NCBI RefSeq assembly: GCF_000227465.1
Contig: NC_016047.1
Location: 4,072,857-4,136,856, forward strand
Source of the DNA: Bacillus spizizenii TU-B-10
GTDB taxonomy: Bacteria > Bacillota > Bacilli > Bacillales > Bacillaceae
DNA length: 64,000 nt
Direction of reading: 5' to 3'
Both the position numbers and the translations under genes were made by a program. This document shows, one piece after another, positions 46,327 through 55,600 of the stretch; the stretch's first letter is position 1, and each line of letters begins with the position of its first letter. Under the pieces are notes generated by a model. It did not search any database and was not told the origin of the DNA. It saw nothing but the letters and a program-made list of their open reading frames with translations.

Positions 46327-47266
46327 AATAATATTTTTCCATGTGAGGATAAAAGTAGTTTATTTTTTCCGCGGAGTTGAATAGAGAACCACAAACACCA
46401 CAAATCGAAGAAAATTCATAAGGTATATCAAATTCCTCTATTTTATTGTTTTCTTTTAAAATATCCAAGAACCATTTGAATCCTTCTTTCCTAAGAATAA
46501 ATAATAGCAAATTTGAATTTAACTTTTCCACTGTTCTTTCAAAATTCTGATTATACTCTTCTCTTAAGGTTATTTTTGTTTCAAAAATAGCGGGTGAACA
46601 ACACGGATAAATTTCTCCGTCATGATGATATACAATCTCATATCCGGGACAATATAAGGAATCCTCATCATCAAGATTGTAAAACTTATGTATATTTTCT
46701 TGTCTAATCCTAGTTCTGGCAGCACCAACTGATATCATTGGAAATTTTGTAATCTTTACACCTAAGATTGAATCACCTAACTCCTCCAAAATATGGTTTG
46801 ACATCTTGTCTTTAGTAACTGCCATATTAAGGGAAATATCGATATCAGGGTATTTTCTGCTATGTTCTAATATGTTTTTAATACTGGACGATTTAACAAA
46901 TGGAGCATGGTACTCATCATAACTTATAGTTAAGGCTACGACATTTAACGAATTCATATCATAAAAGTATTCTTGAACCCTTTTCCTGCTGACACCCCAA
47001 AACCCATTAGAAATCAAAGTTATTTGTTTTTCATATGGTTTAATGATTTCCATTAGTTCTTTTAAAAATATATAATCTAAAAAAATTTCCCCACCTGTAA
47101 AAGAAATCACTTGAATGGTTTTATTTTTTGCAAATTCAGTAACTAAGTCTCTTATATAATCCTTTTCCATCTTAATTGTAGAAGTTGGCGAACTAGAAAA
47201 ACAACAATGATCACAAGACGCATTACACTTAGAATCTAAATTGATTGATACTGTTTTATCATACAT
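46307..47266 (-). CDS. yydG: YydG (EpeE), radical SAM peptide epimerase
   Basis: A 319-residue radical SAM enzyme. CNASCDHCC near residues 14-22 holds the CxxxCxxC cluster ligands. Later cysteines (LYCPGYE, YPCCSP, ICGVCG) fit an auxiliary cluster. It converts L-Val and L-Ile of YydF to D-configured residues. GGGGGG precedes the ATG. A perfect hairpin lies between yydF and this gene and may set the ratio of precursor to enzyme. Confidence 0.95.
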   Translation of the reverse strand: MYDKTVSINLDSKCNASCDHCCFSSSPTSTIKMEKDYIRDLVTEFAKNKTIQVISFTGGEIFLDYIFLKELMEIIKPYEKQITLISNGFWGVSRKRVQEYFYDMNSLNVVALTISYDEYHAPFVKSSSIKNILEHSRKYPDIDISLNMAVTKDKMSNHILEELGDSILGVKITKFPMISVGAARTRIRQENIHKFYNLDDEDSLYCPGYEIVYHHDGEIYPCCSPAIFETKITLREEYNQNFERTVEKLNSNLLLFILRKEGFKWFLDILKENNKIEEFDIPYEFSSICGVCGSLFNSAEKINYFYPHMEKYYYENFEV

Positions 47267-47288
47267 GATTAACCCCCCTGAAAAATGG

Positions 47289-47313
47289 TAAAGGAGAGTT
47301 AAACTCTCCTTTA
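47289..47313 (-). terminator. Hairpin between yydF and yydG, probable attenuating terminator
   Basis: AAAGGAGAG and CTCTCCTTT form a perfect stem, extendable to 11 bp, with a three-base loop; on the minus strand TACCATTTTT follows. It lies just after the precursor gene. Partial termination would give more yydF than enzyme mRNA; it may also stabilise the short transcript. Confidence 0.7.
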
Positions 47314-47323
47314 TACCCCCTAA

Positions 47324-47473
47324 TTAATGACCACTTCCAAGAATCCAGCGATTTTCTTTTGATTTCACAAAGTACCAAAGATCATTCACTTTTGCTAACT
47401 TCTGTGATTCGTCTAATAGACCCTTAAACTCTAAGTTTTTCACAGGCTCATTGTTTGTGTTTTCCTTTTTCAT
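47324..47473 (-). CDS. yydF: YydF (EpeX), epipeptide precursor
   Basis: A 49-residue peptide that reads MKKENTNNEPVKNLEF and ends RWILGSGH. The C-terminal 17 residues, from Trp33, form the mature epipeptide. Val36 and Ile44, the known sites of epimerisation by YydG, are both present. The leader differs from my memory of the 168 sequence at positions 5 (Asn for Ile) and 10 (Pro for Thr); the core appears identical. The product disturbs the cell membrane of sister cells and induces the LiaRS stress response. GGAGGGGA precedes the ATG at 47471-47473. Confidence 0.96.
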   Translation of the reverse strand: MKKENTNNEPVKNLEFKGLLDESQKLAKVNDLWYFVKSKENRWILGSGH

Positions 47474-47505
47474 AATATCCCCTCCTTCTCTACTAATATA
47501 ACCCA

Positions 47506-47534
47506 ATTATTCCATATAGTCCAATATGAGTCAA
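47506..47534 (-). promoter_or_regulatory. Promoter of the yydFGHIJ operon
   Basis: On the minus strand TTGACT, 17 bases and AATAAT form a sigma-A promoter with a predicted leader of about 26 bases before yydF. The operon is known to be repressed by AbrB and Rok; the AT-rich surroundings fit. Confidence 0.7.
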
Positions 47535-47834
47535 CACATTAGACTAAAAAATCAGAATAATTCTTCTAGTTCTAGGATATATCACTCATTCGCCATTGAT
47601 ATAGATCCACTGAAACCTATATCATATAGATTAAAAGTCATGTCTCACCTCCGAATCAAAACATCATTAAAAGACTACAACAGGTATACAGATCTTCAAG
47701 AAGATAGAAACAAAGACAACAATTACTCCCATTCTTAGTTAATCAAGTAGTGATTAGGGTAAACAAATGATTGTTATCACTATATTAATAATGCAAATTT
47801 GATAACAAGAATAAGGAGCTCTGTCCCTTTCAGC

Positions 47835-47933
47835 CTAACCCCGGACCAAATAGCTCTCTCCGTGAAGACTGTTGTTAAAGGTTTTTTTGAGCTCTCCTGC
47901 TTTCTCTCCTTCTTTTCTTAATTCCACGCTCAT
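47835..47933 (-). CDS. Possible tiny gene or gene remnant upstream of fbp
   Basis: A 32-codon frame with ATG at 47931-47933, GAGAGGTG upstream and a sequence rich in Glu/Lys (SVELRKEGEKAGELKK). The same frame stays open about 16 codons further upstream, which may mean it is the tail of a lost larger gene. I recognise no family. The rest of 47535-48093 is AT-rich without another gene. Confidence 0.3.
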   Translation of the reverse strand: MSVELRKEGEKAGELKKTFNNSLHGESYLVRG

Positions 47934-48093
47934 CTCTGCACCTCTCTCACTCGTTTCAATTGTTTCTAAAAGCAGTTATGCGGTACTATCATATAAAGGT
48001 CCAATGTTGAAAAACAATGTCATACTTTTAAATTCACCTTATCATGCAAATGCTCATAAATAGGGGTTTATTCTAAAAAGGGGATGGACGATT

Positions 48094-50019
48094 TTGGAAA
48101 GCAAGTACTTAGATCTACTCGCACAAAAATACGATTGTGAAGAAAAAGTAGTAACAGAAATCATTAATTTGAAAGCGATACTGAACCTGCCAAAGGGAAC
48201 TGAGCATTTTGTCAGTGATTTGCACGGGGAGTATCAGGCATTCCAGCACGTGCTGCGTAATGGTTCAGGACGAGTCAAAGAGAAGATACGCGACATCTTC
48301 AGCGGTGTCATTTACGATAGAGAAATCGATGAATTAGCAGCATTGGTCTATTATCCGGAAGACAAACTGAAGTTAATCAAACATGACTTTGATGCGAAAC
48401 CAGCATTAAACGAGTGGTATAAAGAAACGATTAATCGAATGATTAAGCTCGTTTCATATTGCTCCTCCAAGTATACCCGCTCCAAATTACGCAAAGCACT
48501 GCCTGCCCAGTTTGCTTATATTACGGAGGAGCTGCTATATAAAACAGAACAAGCTGGCAACAAGGAGCAATATTACTCCGAAATCATTGATCAGATCATT
48601 GAACTTGGCCAAGCTGATAAGCTGATCACCGGCCTTGCTTACAGCGTTCAGCGACTGGTGGTCGACCATCTGCATGTTGTCGGCGATATTTACGACCGCG
48701 GACCACAGCCGGACAGGATTATGGAGGAGCTGATCAACTACCATTCAGTCGATATTCAATGGGGAAATCACGATGTCCTTTGGATCGGCGCCTATTCCGG
48801 TTCCAAAGTGTGCCTGGCCAATATTATCCGTATCTGTGCCCGCTACGATAACCTTGATATTATTGAAGACGTGTACGGCATCAACCTGAGACCGCTGCTG
48901 AACCTGGCCGAAAAATATTATGACGATAATCCAGCATTTCGCCCAAAAGCAGCCGAAAATAGACCAGAAGCAGAGATTAAGCAAATCACAAAAATCCATC
49001 AAGCGATTGCGATGATCCAATTCAAGCTTGAGAGCCCGATTATCAAGAGACGGCCGAACTTTAACATGGAGGAACGGCTGTTACTAGAGAAGATTGATTA
49101 TGATAAAAATGAAATCACGCTGCATGGAAAAACATATCAGCTGGAAAACACCTGCTTTGCGACAGTGAATCCGGAACAGCCAGATCAGCTATTAGAAGAA
49201 GAAGCAGAAGTCATAGACAAGCTGCTATTCTCTGTCCAGCATTCCGAAAAGCTGGGCCGCCATATGAATTTTATGATGAAAAAAGGCAGCCTTTATTTAA
49301 AATATAACGGCAACCTGTTGATTCACGGCTGTATTCCTGTCGACGAAAACGGCAATATGGAAACGATGATGATTGAGGATAAACCGTATGCGGGCCGTGA
49401 GCTACTCGATGTATTTGAACGGTTCTTAAGAGAAGCGTTTGCCCATCCGGAAGAAACCGATGACCTGGCGACAGATATGGCTTGGTATTTATGGACAGGC
49501 GAGTACTCCTCCCTCTTCGGAAAACGCGCCATGACAACATTTGAGCGGTATTTCATCAAAGAGAAGGAAACGCATAAAGAGAAGAAAAACCCGTATTATT
49601 ATTTACGCGAAGACGAGGCAACCTGCCGAAACATCCTGGCAGAATTCGGCCTCAATCCAGATCATGGCCATATCATCAACGGCCATACACCCGTAAAAGA
49701 AATCGAAGGAGAAGACCCAATCAAAGCAAACGGAAAAATGATCGTCATCGACGGCGGCTTCTCCAAAGCCTATCAATCCACAACAGGCATCGCCGGCTAC
49801 ACGCTGCTATACAACTCCTACGGCATGCAGCTCGTCGCCCATAAACACTTCAACTCCAAGGCAGAAGTCCTAAGCACCGGAACCGACGTCTTAACGGTGA
49901 AACGATTAGTGGACAAAGAGCTTGAGCGGAAGAAAGTGAAGGAAACGAATGTGGGTGAGGAGTTGTTGCAGGAAGTTGCGATTTTGGAGAGTTTGCGGGA
50001 GTATCGGTATATGAAGTGA
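48094..50019 (+). CDS. fbp: Fbp, class III fructose-1,6-bisphosphatase
   Basis: A 641-residue class III fructose-1,6-bisphosphatase, the gluconeogenic enzyme typical of Bacillus and relatives and unrelated to the E. coli type. The metallophosphoesterase motifs are VSDLHGEY near residue 43, [12 protein letters not shown] near residue 197, WGNHD near residue 225 and INGHTPV near residue 531. The start is TTG at 48094 with AAAAGGGGATGG upstream; a nearby ATG at 48084 is out of frame. It is monocistronic. Confidence 0.95.
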   Translation: MESKYLDLLAQKYDCEEKVVTEIINLKAILNLPKGTEHFVSDLHGEYQAFQHVLRNGSGRVKEKIRDIFSGVIYDREIDELAALVYYPEDKLKLIKHDFDAKPALNEWYKETINRMIKLVSYCSSKYTRSKLRKALPAQFAYITEELLYKTEQAGNKEQYYSEIIDQIIELGQADKLITGLAYSVQRLVVDHLHVVGDIYDRGPQPDRIMEELINYHSVDIQWGNHDVLWIGAYSGSKVCLANIIRICARYDNLDIIEDVYGINLRPLLNLAEKYYDDNPAFRPKAAENRPEAEIKQITKIHQAIAMIQFKLESPIIKRRPNFNMEERLLLEKIDYDKNEITLHGKTYQLENTCFATVNPEQPDQLLEEEAEVIDKLLFSVQHSEKLGRHMNFMMKKGSLYLKYNGNLLIHGCIPVDENGNMETMMIEDKPYAGRELLDVFERFLREAFAHPEETDDLATDMAWYLWTGEYSSLFGKRAMTTFERYFIKEKETHKEKKNPYYYLREDEATCRNILAEFGLNPDHGHIINGHTPVKEIEGEDPIKANGKMIVIDGGFSKAYQSTTGIAGYTLLYNSYGMQLVAHKHFNSKAEVLSTGTDVLTVKRLVDKELERKKVKETNVGEELLQEVAILESLREYRYMK

Positions 50020-50026
50020 GGGATGT

Positions 50027-50058
50027 GGGGTTCAGAGATTATTCTCTGGGCTCTTTTA
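50027..50058 (+). terminator. Terminator after fbp
   Basis: GGTTCAGAGA and TCTCTGGGCT pair (with G-T pairs) around four bases, followed by CTTTTATT. Confidence 0.7.
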
Positions 50059-50215
50059 TTAAATTTCTCATTTAGTACAGCAAATTGATAACAAGGTCTG
50101 TTTTTCTGCTGGTTGGCAATTGCTTAAATATCAATAAAAATATTGTAGATCGTTATTTTTTGAACAAAAAATTTGAAAAAATAATATATGATCTGCTTTC
50201 AAACTAACTAGTAAA

Positions 50216-50255
50216 GAAAAAAGCCCATGTACTTAAAACAACAATTACATGGACT
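50216..50255 (-). terminator. Terminator after the ATPase-TOPRIM gene
   Basis: On the minus strand AGTCCATGTA and TACATGGGCT pair with one G-T pair, followed by TTTTTTC. Confidence 0.85.
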
Positions 50256-50290
50256 GTTAAACAGTGATTTTTTCTATTCCTTGTTAAAAG

Positions 50291-52333
50291 TTAATGTAAG
50301 GTAGACTTATCAGGTTCTATACTATAACTTTTTAATATATCGTCTTTAAAAAACTCCTTTATACTAATAAATACAGGAGGAATTGATGAGATTCCATCAG
50401 TGACAAGTGCCCTATTAAATTCTTCGACATACCTAAAAGATAAGAGAGTTTTCTTTGATTCGATGAATGAAATAAAATTTTGTTTATTTTGGTTTGCCTC
50501 ATATGTTTTACAAAACAAAAAATTTGTTTCTCCCCGAAGATTACTAAATATTGCATTTTCTTTTAACTCATACTCATCAAATAGTATATCTTCAAAATTA
50601 TCTCGATTTTCATTGATTACGGATTGTATGACATTCTTATATATTTTAGGGTTAATTACATCTTCAATTCTTGTGACTGTATATTCTGCACCAGGATTAA
50701 AATTATCTAAGCTCATTAAATCTACTTTATTTTCCCTATGATTAATTTGTAAACGTTTCAACTGTATTTTACCAGAGGGATCTCTTCCAACATCTGAGTT
50801 ATCGGTTATATTGGGATCTGTATCTGTTAAACACAGAACCTTCTTTACGCTATTTACTCTTTTGTCTATTTTCAACGGCATTACTAATAAATTGTACAGG
50901 TTTCTAACATTGTTTATTCCTCCAACTGGGAGAATCCTTACTTTAGATGAATCTATTAAAGTCTCGAGATATCTTTTATCAGTTCCGCCTTCGCATAAAA
51001 TTAAGTGTTTGGAAGATTCTTTTCTAATGTATGTCGATAGACTTATAGCCAAATCATAAATGCTTTTAAGTTTAATTTCATCCGGAAAATGTTCTTGACT
51101 ATCGAGATAATTATAAAAGTCAAAAATGGAGAACTTATTCTTATAGCTAGAGTCTTCTGTTTCTGATAGATGCAAAAGAGTCCCGTTTTCTATCACTGGG
51201 AGAATTCCATACCAGTGTGTTGTGACAAAAACTTGATTTCCAAAATTATTAGATAGTTTTTCCAATCTTTCAAATTGCTCAAAACAATGAGAAAGGTCTT
51301 GGGATACTTCTGGCTCATCAATTGCCAAAATTACATTCCTACCATTTGCTTCTTCCTCTTTTCCTCGATTCTTAAGGAATGCGTATATTATGTCTATCAT
51401 TGCTCTACGTTGTTCCCCGGAACTCAATTCTTCTATCTCCTTCTGAGAACTTTTTAACGTTCTCTTAGAAAAATATCCTTGCAATATGTTATCAACAATA
51501 TCAGAGGGAGTTAGATTTTGCTTTTTATTTCTTCTTGCCCTAAACTCGTATTCTGAGTCTACTAATTTGATAATACTATTTATATCCTCAATAAAAACTG
51601 ATAATTGACCATTTATATGATCTATTAAGGATTGGTTCTTATCGTCTACTTTCAATCTCTCCTTCAAGAGTTCCTCAATCTTTAATATAACATTCTGATT
51701 CATTATTTTTTGCATTTGTATGTTTTCAATTCGTAGTGTTGACTGAGCTTGCTGTTCTACGGGAATATAAATATAATTATAATAGCTATCAATAACACTG
51801 TTTACCTGATCTAACGTTATTGATCCTAATTCTTTTATTACTGTAGAGAAAGGCTTACTTGTACTTTTAGAATCGACATTCCTACCTGATACTAATAAGT
51901 AATGAGATTTAGAATATTTATTTTTAATTTTCCCAATCTGATTAAAAAACTCTTTAATATAAGCTCTTCTTGTAGCACCTTTAAAAGAATCATCTGCTTC
52001 TTCCCAAAGATATGTACTTACACGTTCAAAGCCAGAGGTTATTTCCTCTACTTTTGATTTGAATTCTGAGGAGCCCTTCAACCATTTTTCTAAGGATGTT
52101 TTCTCTATTAAAAATATTGGAGAAATAAACATATCTTCTCTATTTTTACTTTGTCTATTAGTATTCCATGAACCCTGTTTGAAATAGCAATTTAATGCCT
52201 CAAGGATTGCACTTTTTCCTGTTCCATTTTTACCAACAATGGTTGTAAATTTATAGGTATCATTGTTACACAAGTGTATATATGCTGTTTGAGCATATGA
52301 TTTAAACCCATTAATAAACACACCCAGAATCAT
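50291..52333 (-). CDS. SMC/ABC-type ATPase fused to a TOPRIM-like domain, candidate anti-phage effector
   Basis: A 680-residue protein. Residues 1-400 form an ABC/SMC-type ATPase: Walker A GKNGTGKS (34-41), signature LSSGEQ (303-308), Walker B VILAIDEPE (334-342) and switch TTHW (371-374). Residues 440-600 look like a TOPRIM/DUF4435 nuclease domain: LCEGGTDKRYLE (446-457) and CLTDTDPN (501-508) supply the Glu and Asp-x-Asp metal ligands. This architecture recalls OLD-family proteins, Gabija GajA and fused AriA-AriB of PARIS. The function is inferred. It has its own ribosome site (AGGAGG), a terminator and an 18-bp palindrome upstream. It is AT-rich and lies 299 bases downstream of the STAND gene, same strand. 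Confidence 0.85.
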   Translation of the reverse strand: MILGVFINGFKSYAQTAYIHLCNNDTYKFTTIVGKNGTGKSAILEALNCYFKQGSWNTNRQSKNREDMFISPIFLIEKTSLEKWLKGSSEFKSKVEEITSGFERVSTYLWEEADDSFKGATRRAYIKEFFNQIGKIKNKYSKSHYLLVSGRNVDSKSTSKPFSTVIKELGSITLDQVNSVIDSYYNYIYIPVEQQAQSTLRIENIQMQKIMNQNVILKIEELLKERLKVDDKNQSLIDHINGQLSVFIEDINSIIKLVDSEYEFRARRNKKQNLTPSDIVDNILQGYFSKRTLKSSQKEIEELSSGEQRRAMIDIIYAFLKNRGKEEEANGRNVILAIDEPEVSQDLSHCFEQFERLEKLSNNFGNQVFVTTHWYGILPVIENGTLLHLSETEDSSYKNKFSIFDFYNYLDSQEHFPDEIKLKSIYDLAISLSTYIRKESSKHLILCEGGTDKRYLETLIDSSKVRILPVGGINNVRNLYNLLVMPLKIDKRVNSVKKVLCLTDTDPNITDNSDVGRDPSGKIQLKRLQINHRENKVDLMSLDNFNPGAEYTVTRIEDVINPKIYKNVIQSVINENRDNFEDILFDEYELKENAIFSNLRGETNFLFCKTYEANQNKQNFISFIESKKTLLSFRYVEEFNRALVTDGISSIPPVFISIKEFFKDDILKSYSIEPDKSTLH

Positions 52334-52363
52334 TTGATTACCATCCTCCTAGTTAGAATTATC

Positions 52364-52381
52364 TAATCTTATATAAGATTA
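52364..52381. promoter_or_regulatory. Perfect palindrome upstream of the ATPase-TOPRIM gene
   Basis: TAATCTTATATAAGATTA is an 18-bp perfect palindrome 31 bases before the start codon, probably in the promoter or leader. It may bind a dimeric regulator. The rest of the spacer to 52632 is AT-rich; I see no gene. Confidence 0.5.
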
Positions 52382-52632
52382 ATATTGAAATAAACGGAAA
52401 ATAGCTTAAATCTCACACACTTTCTATAATTTTTACATAGTGTATAAACCTCCCGCACTTATTATAAGGCTCTCCGTACTATATCTAAATGAGAAAACAC
52501 TCAACTTAAACACCTAATATTAAAGTGAAATGAACTTTTATGTAAATTCAGGTGACAAGTCGTACTAAGAATTATTTAGAGAGCCAGACAATAATATCAG
52601 GCTCCTGAAATTATTAGCATTTCTAAAAGTTA

Positions 52633-55600
52633 TTACAAAATATTTTCTCTAAGCATATAACCAGCAACTGATCCTTTCTCAACTAAAAAGTCTAATATGA
52701 CCAGTACTTCTCGTTTTAATTTTGTTACTCTTCTTATCCTCTCACGGTTTTGATAAATATAACTCCTCATTAGATTTTCTAAATAATAAATTGTATATTC
52801 CTTTAACTTATTTTGTCGTATCTTTGGATACTCAATTAAGATCTTAGAAATCCAAGTAATTCCATCAGAAAGATATCTATGTCCAATTCCATTCAATAGC
52901 TTTGCTATTGAGTATAAAACAGCAGAAGATTCTCCCGTATTTCTTGCTACTTTATTAAAAAACTTTTTATTACCCTCTTTAAAAGTATCCCATTCAGTAA
53001 CATTTTCATTCCACGGTGATCGGGCAAACAGGTAGCTCTCAATAATATCTTGATTGTAATAGCTGTGACCTTCACTCTTGCATAAACCAGTTACTTTGTC
53101 ATAAAACATTTCCCATACTAACCAAAAATTATCATATGTTTTTAATATATCTTCAGCCACAATGAATTCTTTGAATAAATCGGCTAATGATTCATTGCTA
53201 CTAAAACCTTCAATAAATGGTTTTAGATACTCAGAAATATTATTTCTTGGAGAAGTTAAAACAATTCTAACGAACTTACTTAAGAAATTATGACTTAATT
53301 GATAATCAACTTTTTCTTCTCTATCATTAGATAATAGTTTCTCTGCAAAAACCGATACAATTTCTTGAGTAATTATTTTATGAGATTCATCAAAAATATT
53401 TAAAGGAATTAATTGAAATGCTTTTCCAAGTGTAATTAAACTTATATTTTTTATATTTTTTATATCATCCAAAGTAATAGAGTTTGCAATAATCCTCTCA
53501 ATCTCTTTTTCATAATTAATTACAAACTTTTCGATTATATCCCTCTGATACAATTGTTGGTTGTTTTTATTATAATTTTCTTGCCGCACTTCTTCTTGCA
53601 TCACATCAAACTTCGGTTTTAAATATAAAAAACCAAGTAGTAAAGATTGAGCATCATCAAAATTTATACTCCATAAATTATTATAAATCGTATTCGCTGA
53701 GTAATCAGAGAATTTAGCGTTCATTCCCATCGGATGAGAATCGCACAAAGTTAATAGTAGAATCGCTTTTATATTTTCTTTTTCTAAAGGAAATTTTTCT
53801 AACATAAAAGGCAAAACAGAAATCGCTGATTCAACGCCATCTCCTATTTGATAAGAATAATTGGACACAAAAGAGGAAGATGAAATTGTCAATATTATAT
53901 CTTTACATAGCTCCTTCTCAATTTCTGTTAATTCGTCAAAATATTCTTTTATCATTACAGCGCATACCAGAGGTGGAATTGATTTATAAAAAAAAGAAAA
54001 CTCTTTCCTATTCCCCTTAAAAATTCCGATAATTTCCTCAACTTCCTTTAATGCACGTTTGGGGTTCTTTTCATATTGAGTATAGACTTTATAATTTTCA
54101 TCACTTTTTAATTTGTACTCTGCCCATATTCTTAATGAAGTATACTTCATTGCTTTAGAACTTTCTTGAAGAGAAGATTCACTATATTCCTTTAAATCAG
54201 GCGCAATTTCTGGATTGAAATTTATCTGTAATCCCTCATCTACTTTTTCAACTGTAGGATTCATTTTTCTTCTATCCATTCTAGCAAGATAAAGTCTCCA
54301 AGTATTATGATCTTCCATGGAGTCGTTTTTAAGCTCCTCATAATATTTATCAAAAATAGACCATATAGTCTTTTGTCTTTTTTCTACTTCTTCATCTGTT
54401 ACACTTTCTCCCTTGAAAAATTGGTACGATAAGCAAAGATGCTCGAGTGTTTTTTTTCTATGACCCATATTGTAAGAGTTCATTCTTTCTTCTTCATGAA
54501 TTTTATTCTCTGTTATTATCCCAGTGAAAAAATGTTGAAATTTTAACGATTGCTCTGACAGCATTCTACGTGTTTCATATAAAAAAAATTCTTTCGTTTG
54601 AAATAAAACTTTGGCTACGTTGAAAGTTTTCTCCGGATAAGCTAAAACTATACTCAATACTATTGCTGTTATAGAAGCAGAAGTAGAATTTCTGATTAAG
54701 TATAAAAGATTACTTTCCAATATTTTAGAATCAGCGTTCTTTGCTGTTTCAAGAAGGAACTTTTCTAATGCCATATGAATTGATTGAAAAATATCAGGTG
54801 AATTATGATTACCCCTATATGTGTCCCAAAGTCTGGTATTTATATACTGTCTTACTAGCAGAGAGTCGGTAACAACCTCTACTTCTTCAACTTCTGATTC
54901 ATCTAAATTTAATTTCACATAACATTCAACTGATCTGTTTATAAATTTTAGTAAGAAATCGATGGTTTCTTTATGTGAATAATGAAGCAACCAGTAAATA
55001 GGTGTTTGATATGCACTTGGAGGATAATAGTTCCTGTGATTCTCATCAATACAGAAATCATCTTCAACGCCAACACTATAATGAAATGGACGACGTTTTT
55101 CTTGAGGGTTAAACCAATATAAATCCGCTAGCCTCAGTATATATTCAGGGAGTGCTTTAAGAACTTCCTGGTTTTCACCCGTTTTCGATAAAATAGTATT
55201 TACCAAGTTATAATAAGGATCTCTATAATTTTTCCACTCATTTTTTATTACCTCGTCAAAAACGGTGATGAGTTCCTCCGTTATTTCAGCAGCTCCATTT
55301 AAAATTGTTTGGATAAGTCTTTTCTCAATATCTTCTTCTCTCGAAAGGTAAATGTCTTTTTCAACGATTTCTTGATAATGTCTTAAAGCAATTAAAGCTG
55401 CTAACTTTGTTGTTTGACCACTTTTAACTTTATTATTCCATTCATTTATTATCGGCAATAAGAAGTTAAGTTGCTCTAATTCAAATTCATTTTGATTTTT
55501 GTAAATTAACTTTATGATGCTTTCCCAGCCTTTTCCTTTAGGCTTTGTAAATATATATTTCATATAGGAAATGGAGTATTTATCCAAACCTACTTTTTTT

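Noticed and set aside
47526..47738. 70-codon plus-strand frame upstream of the yydF promoter
   Set aside because: No ribosome site, overlaps the yydF promoter, and low-complexity translation.
52577..52615. GAGCC/GGCTC hairpin downstream of the nuclease-STAND gene
   Set aside because: On the minus strand it is not followed by a T run and has mismatches, so I do not call a terminator.
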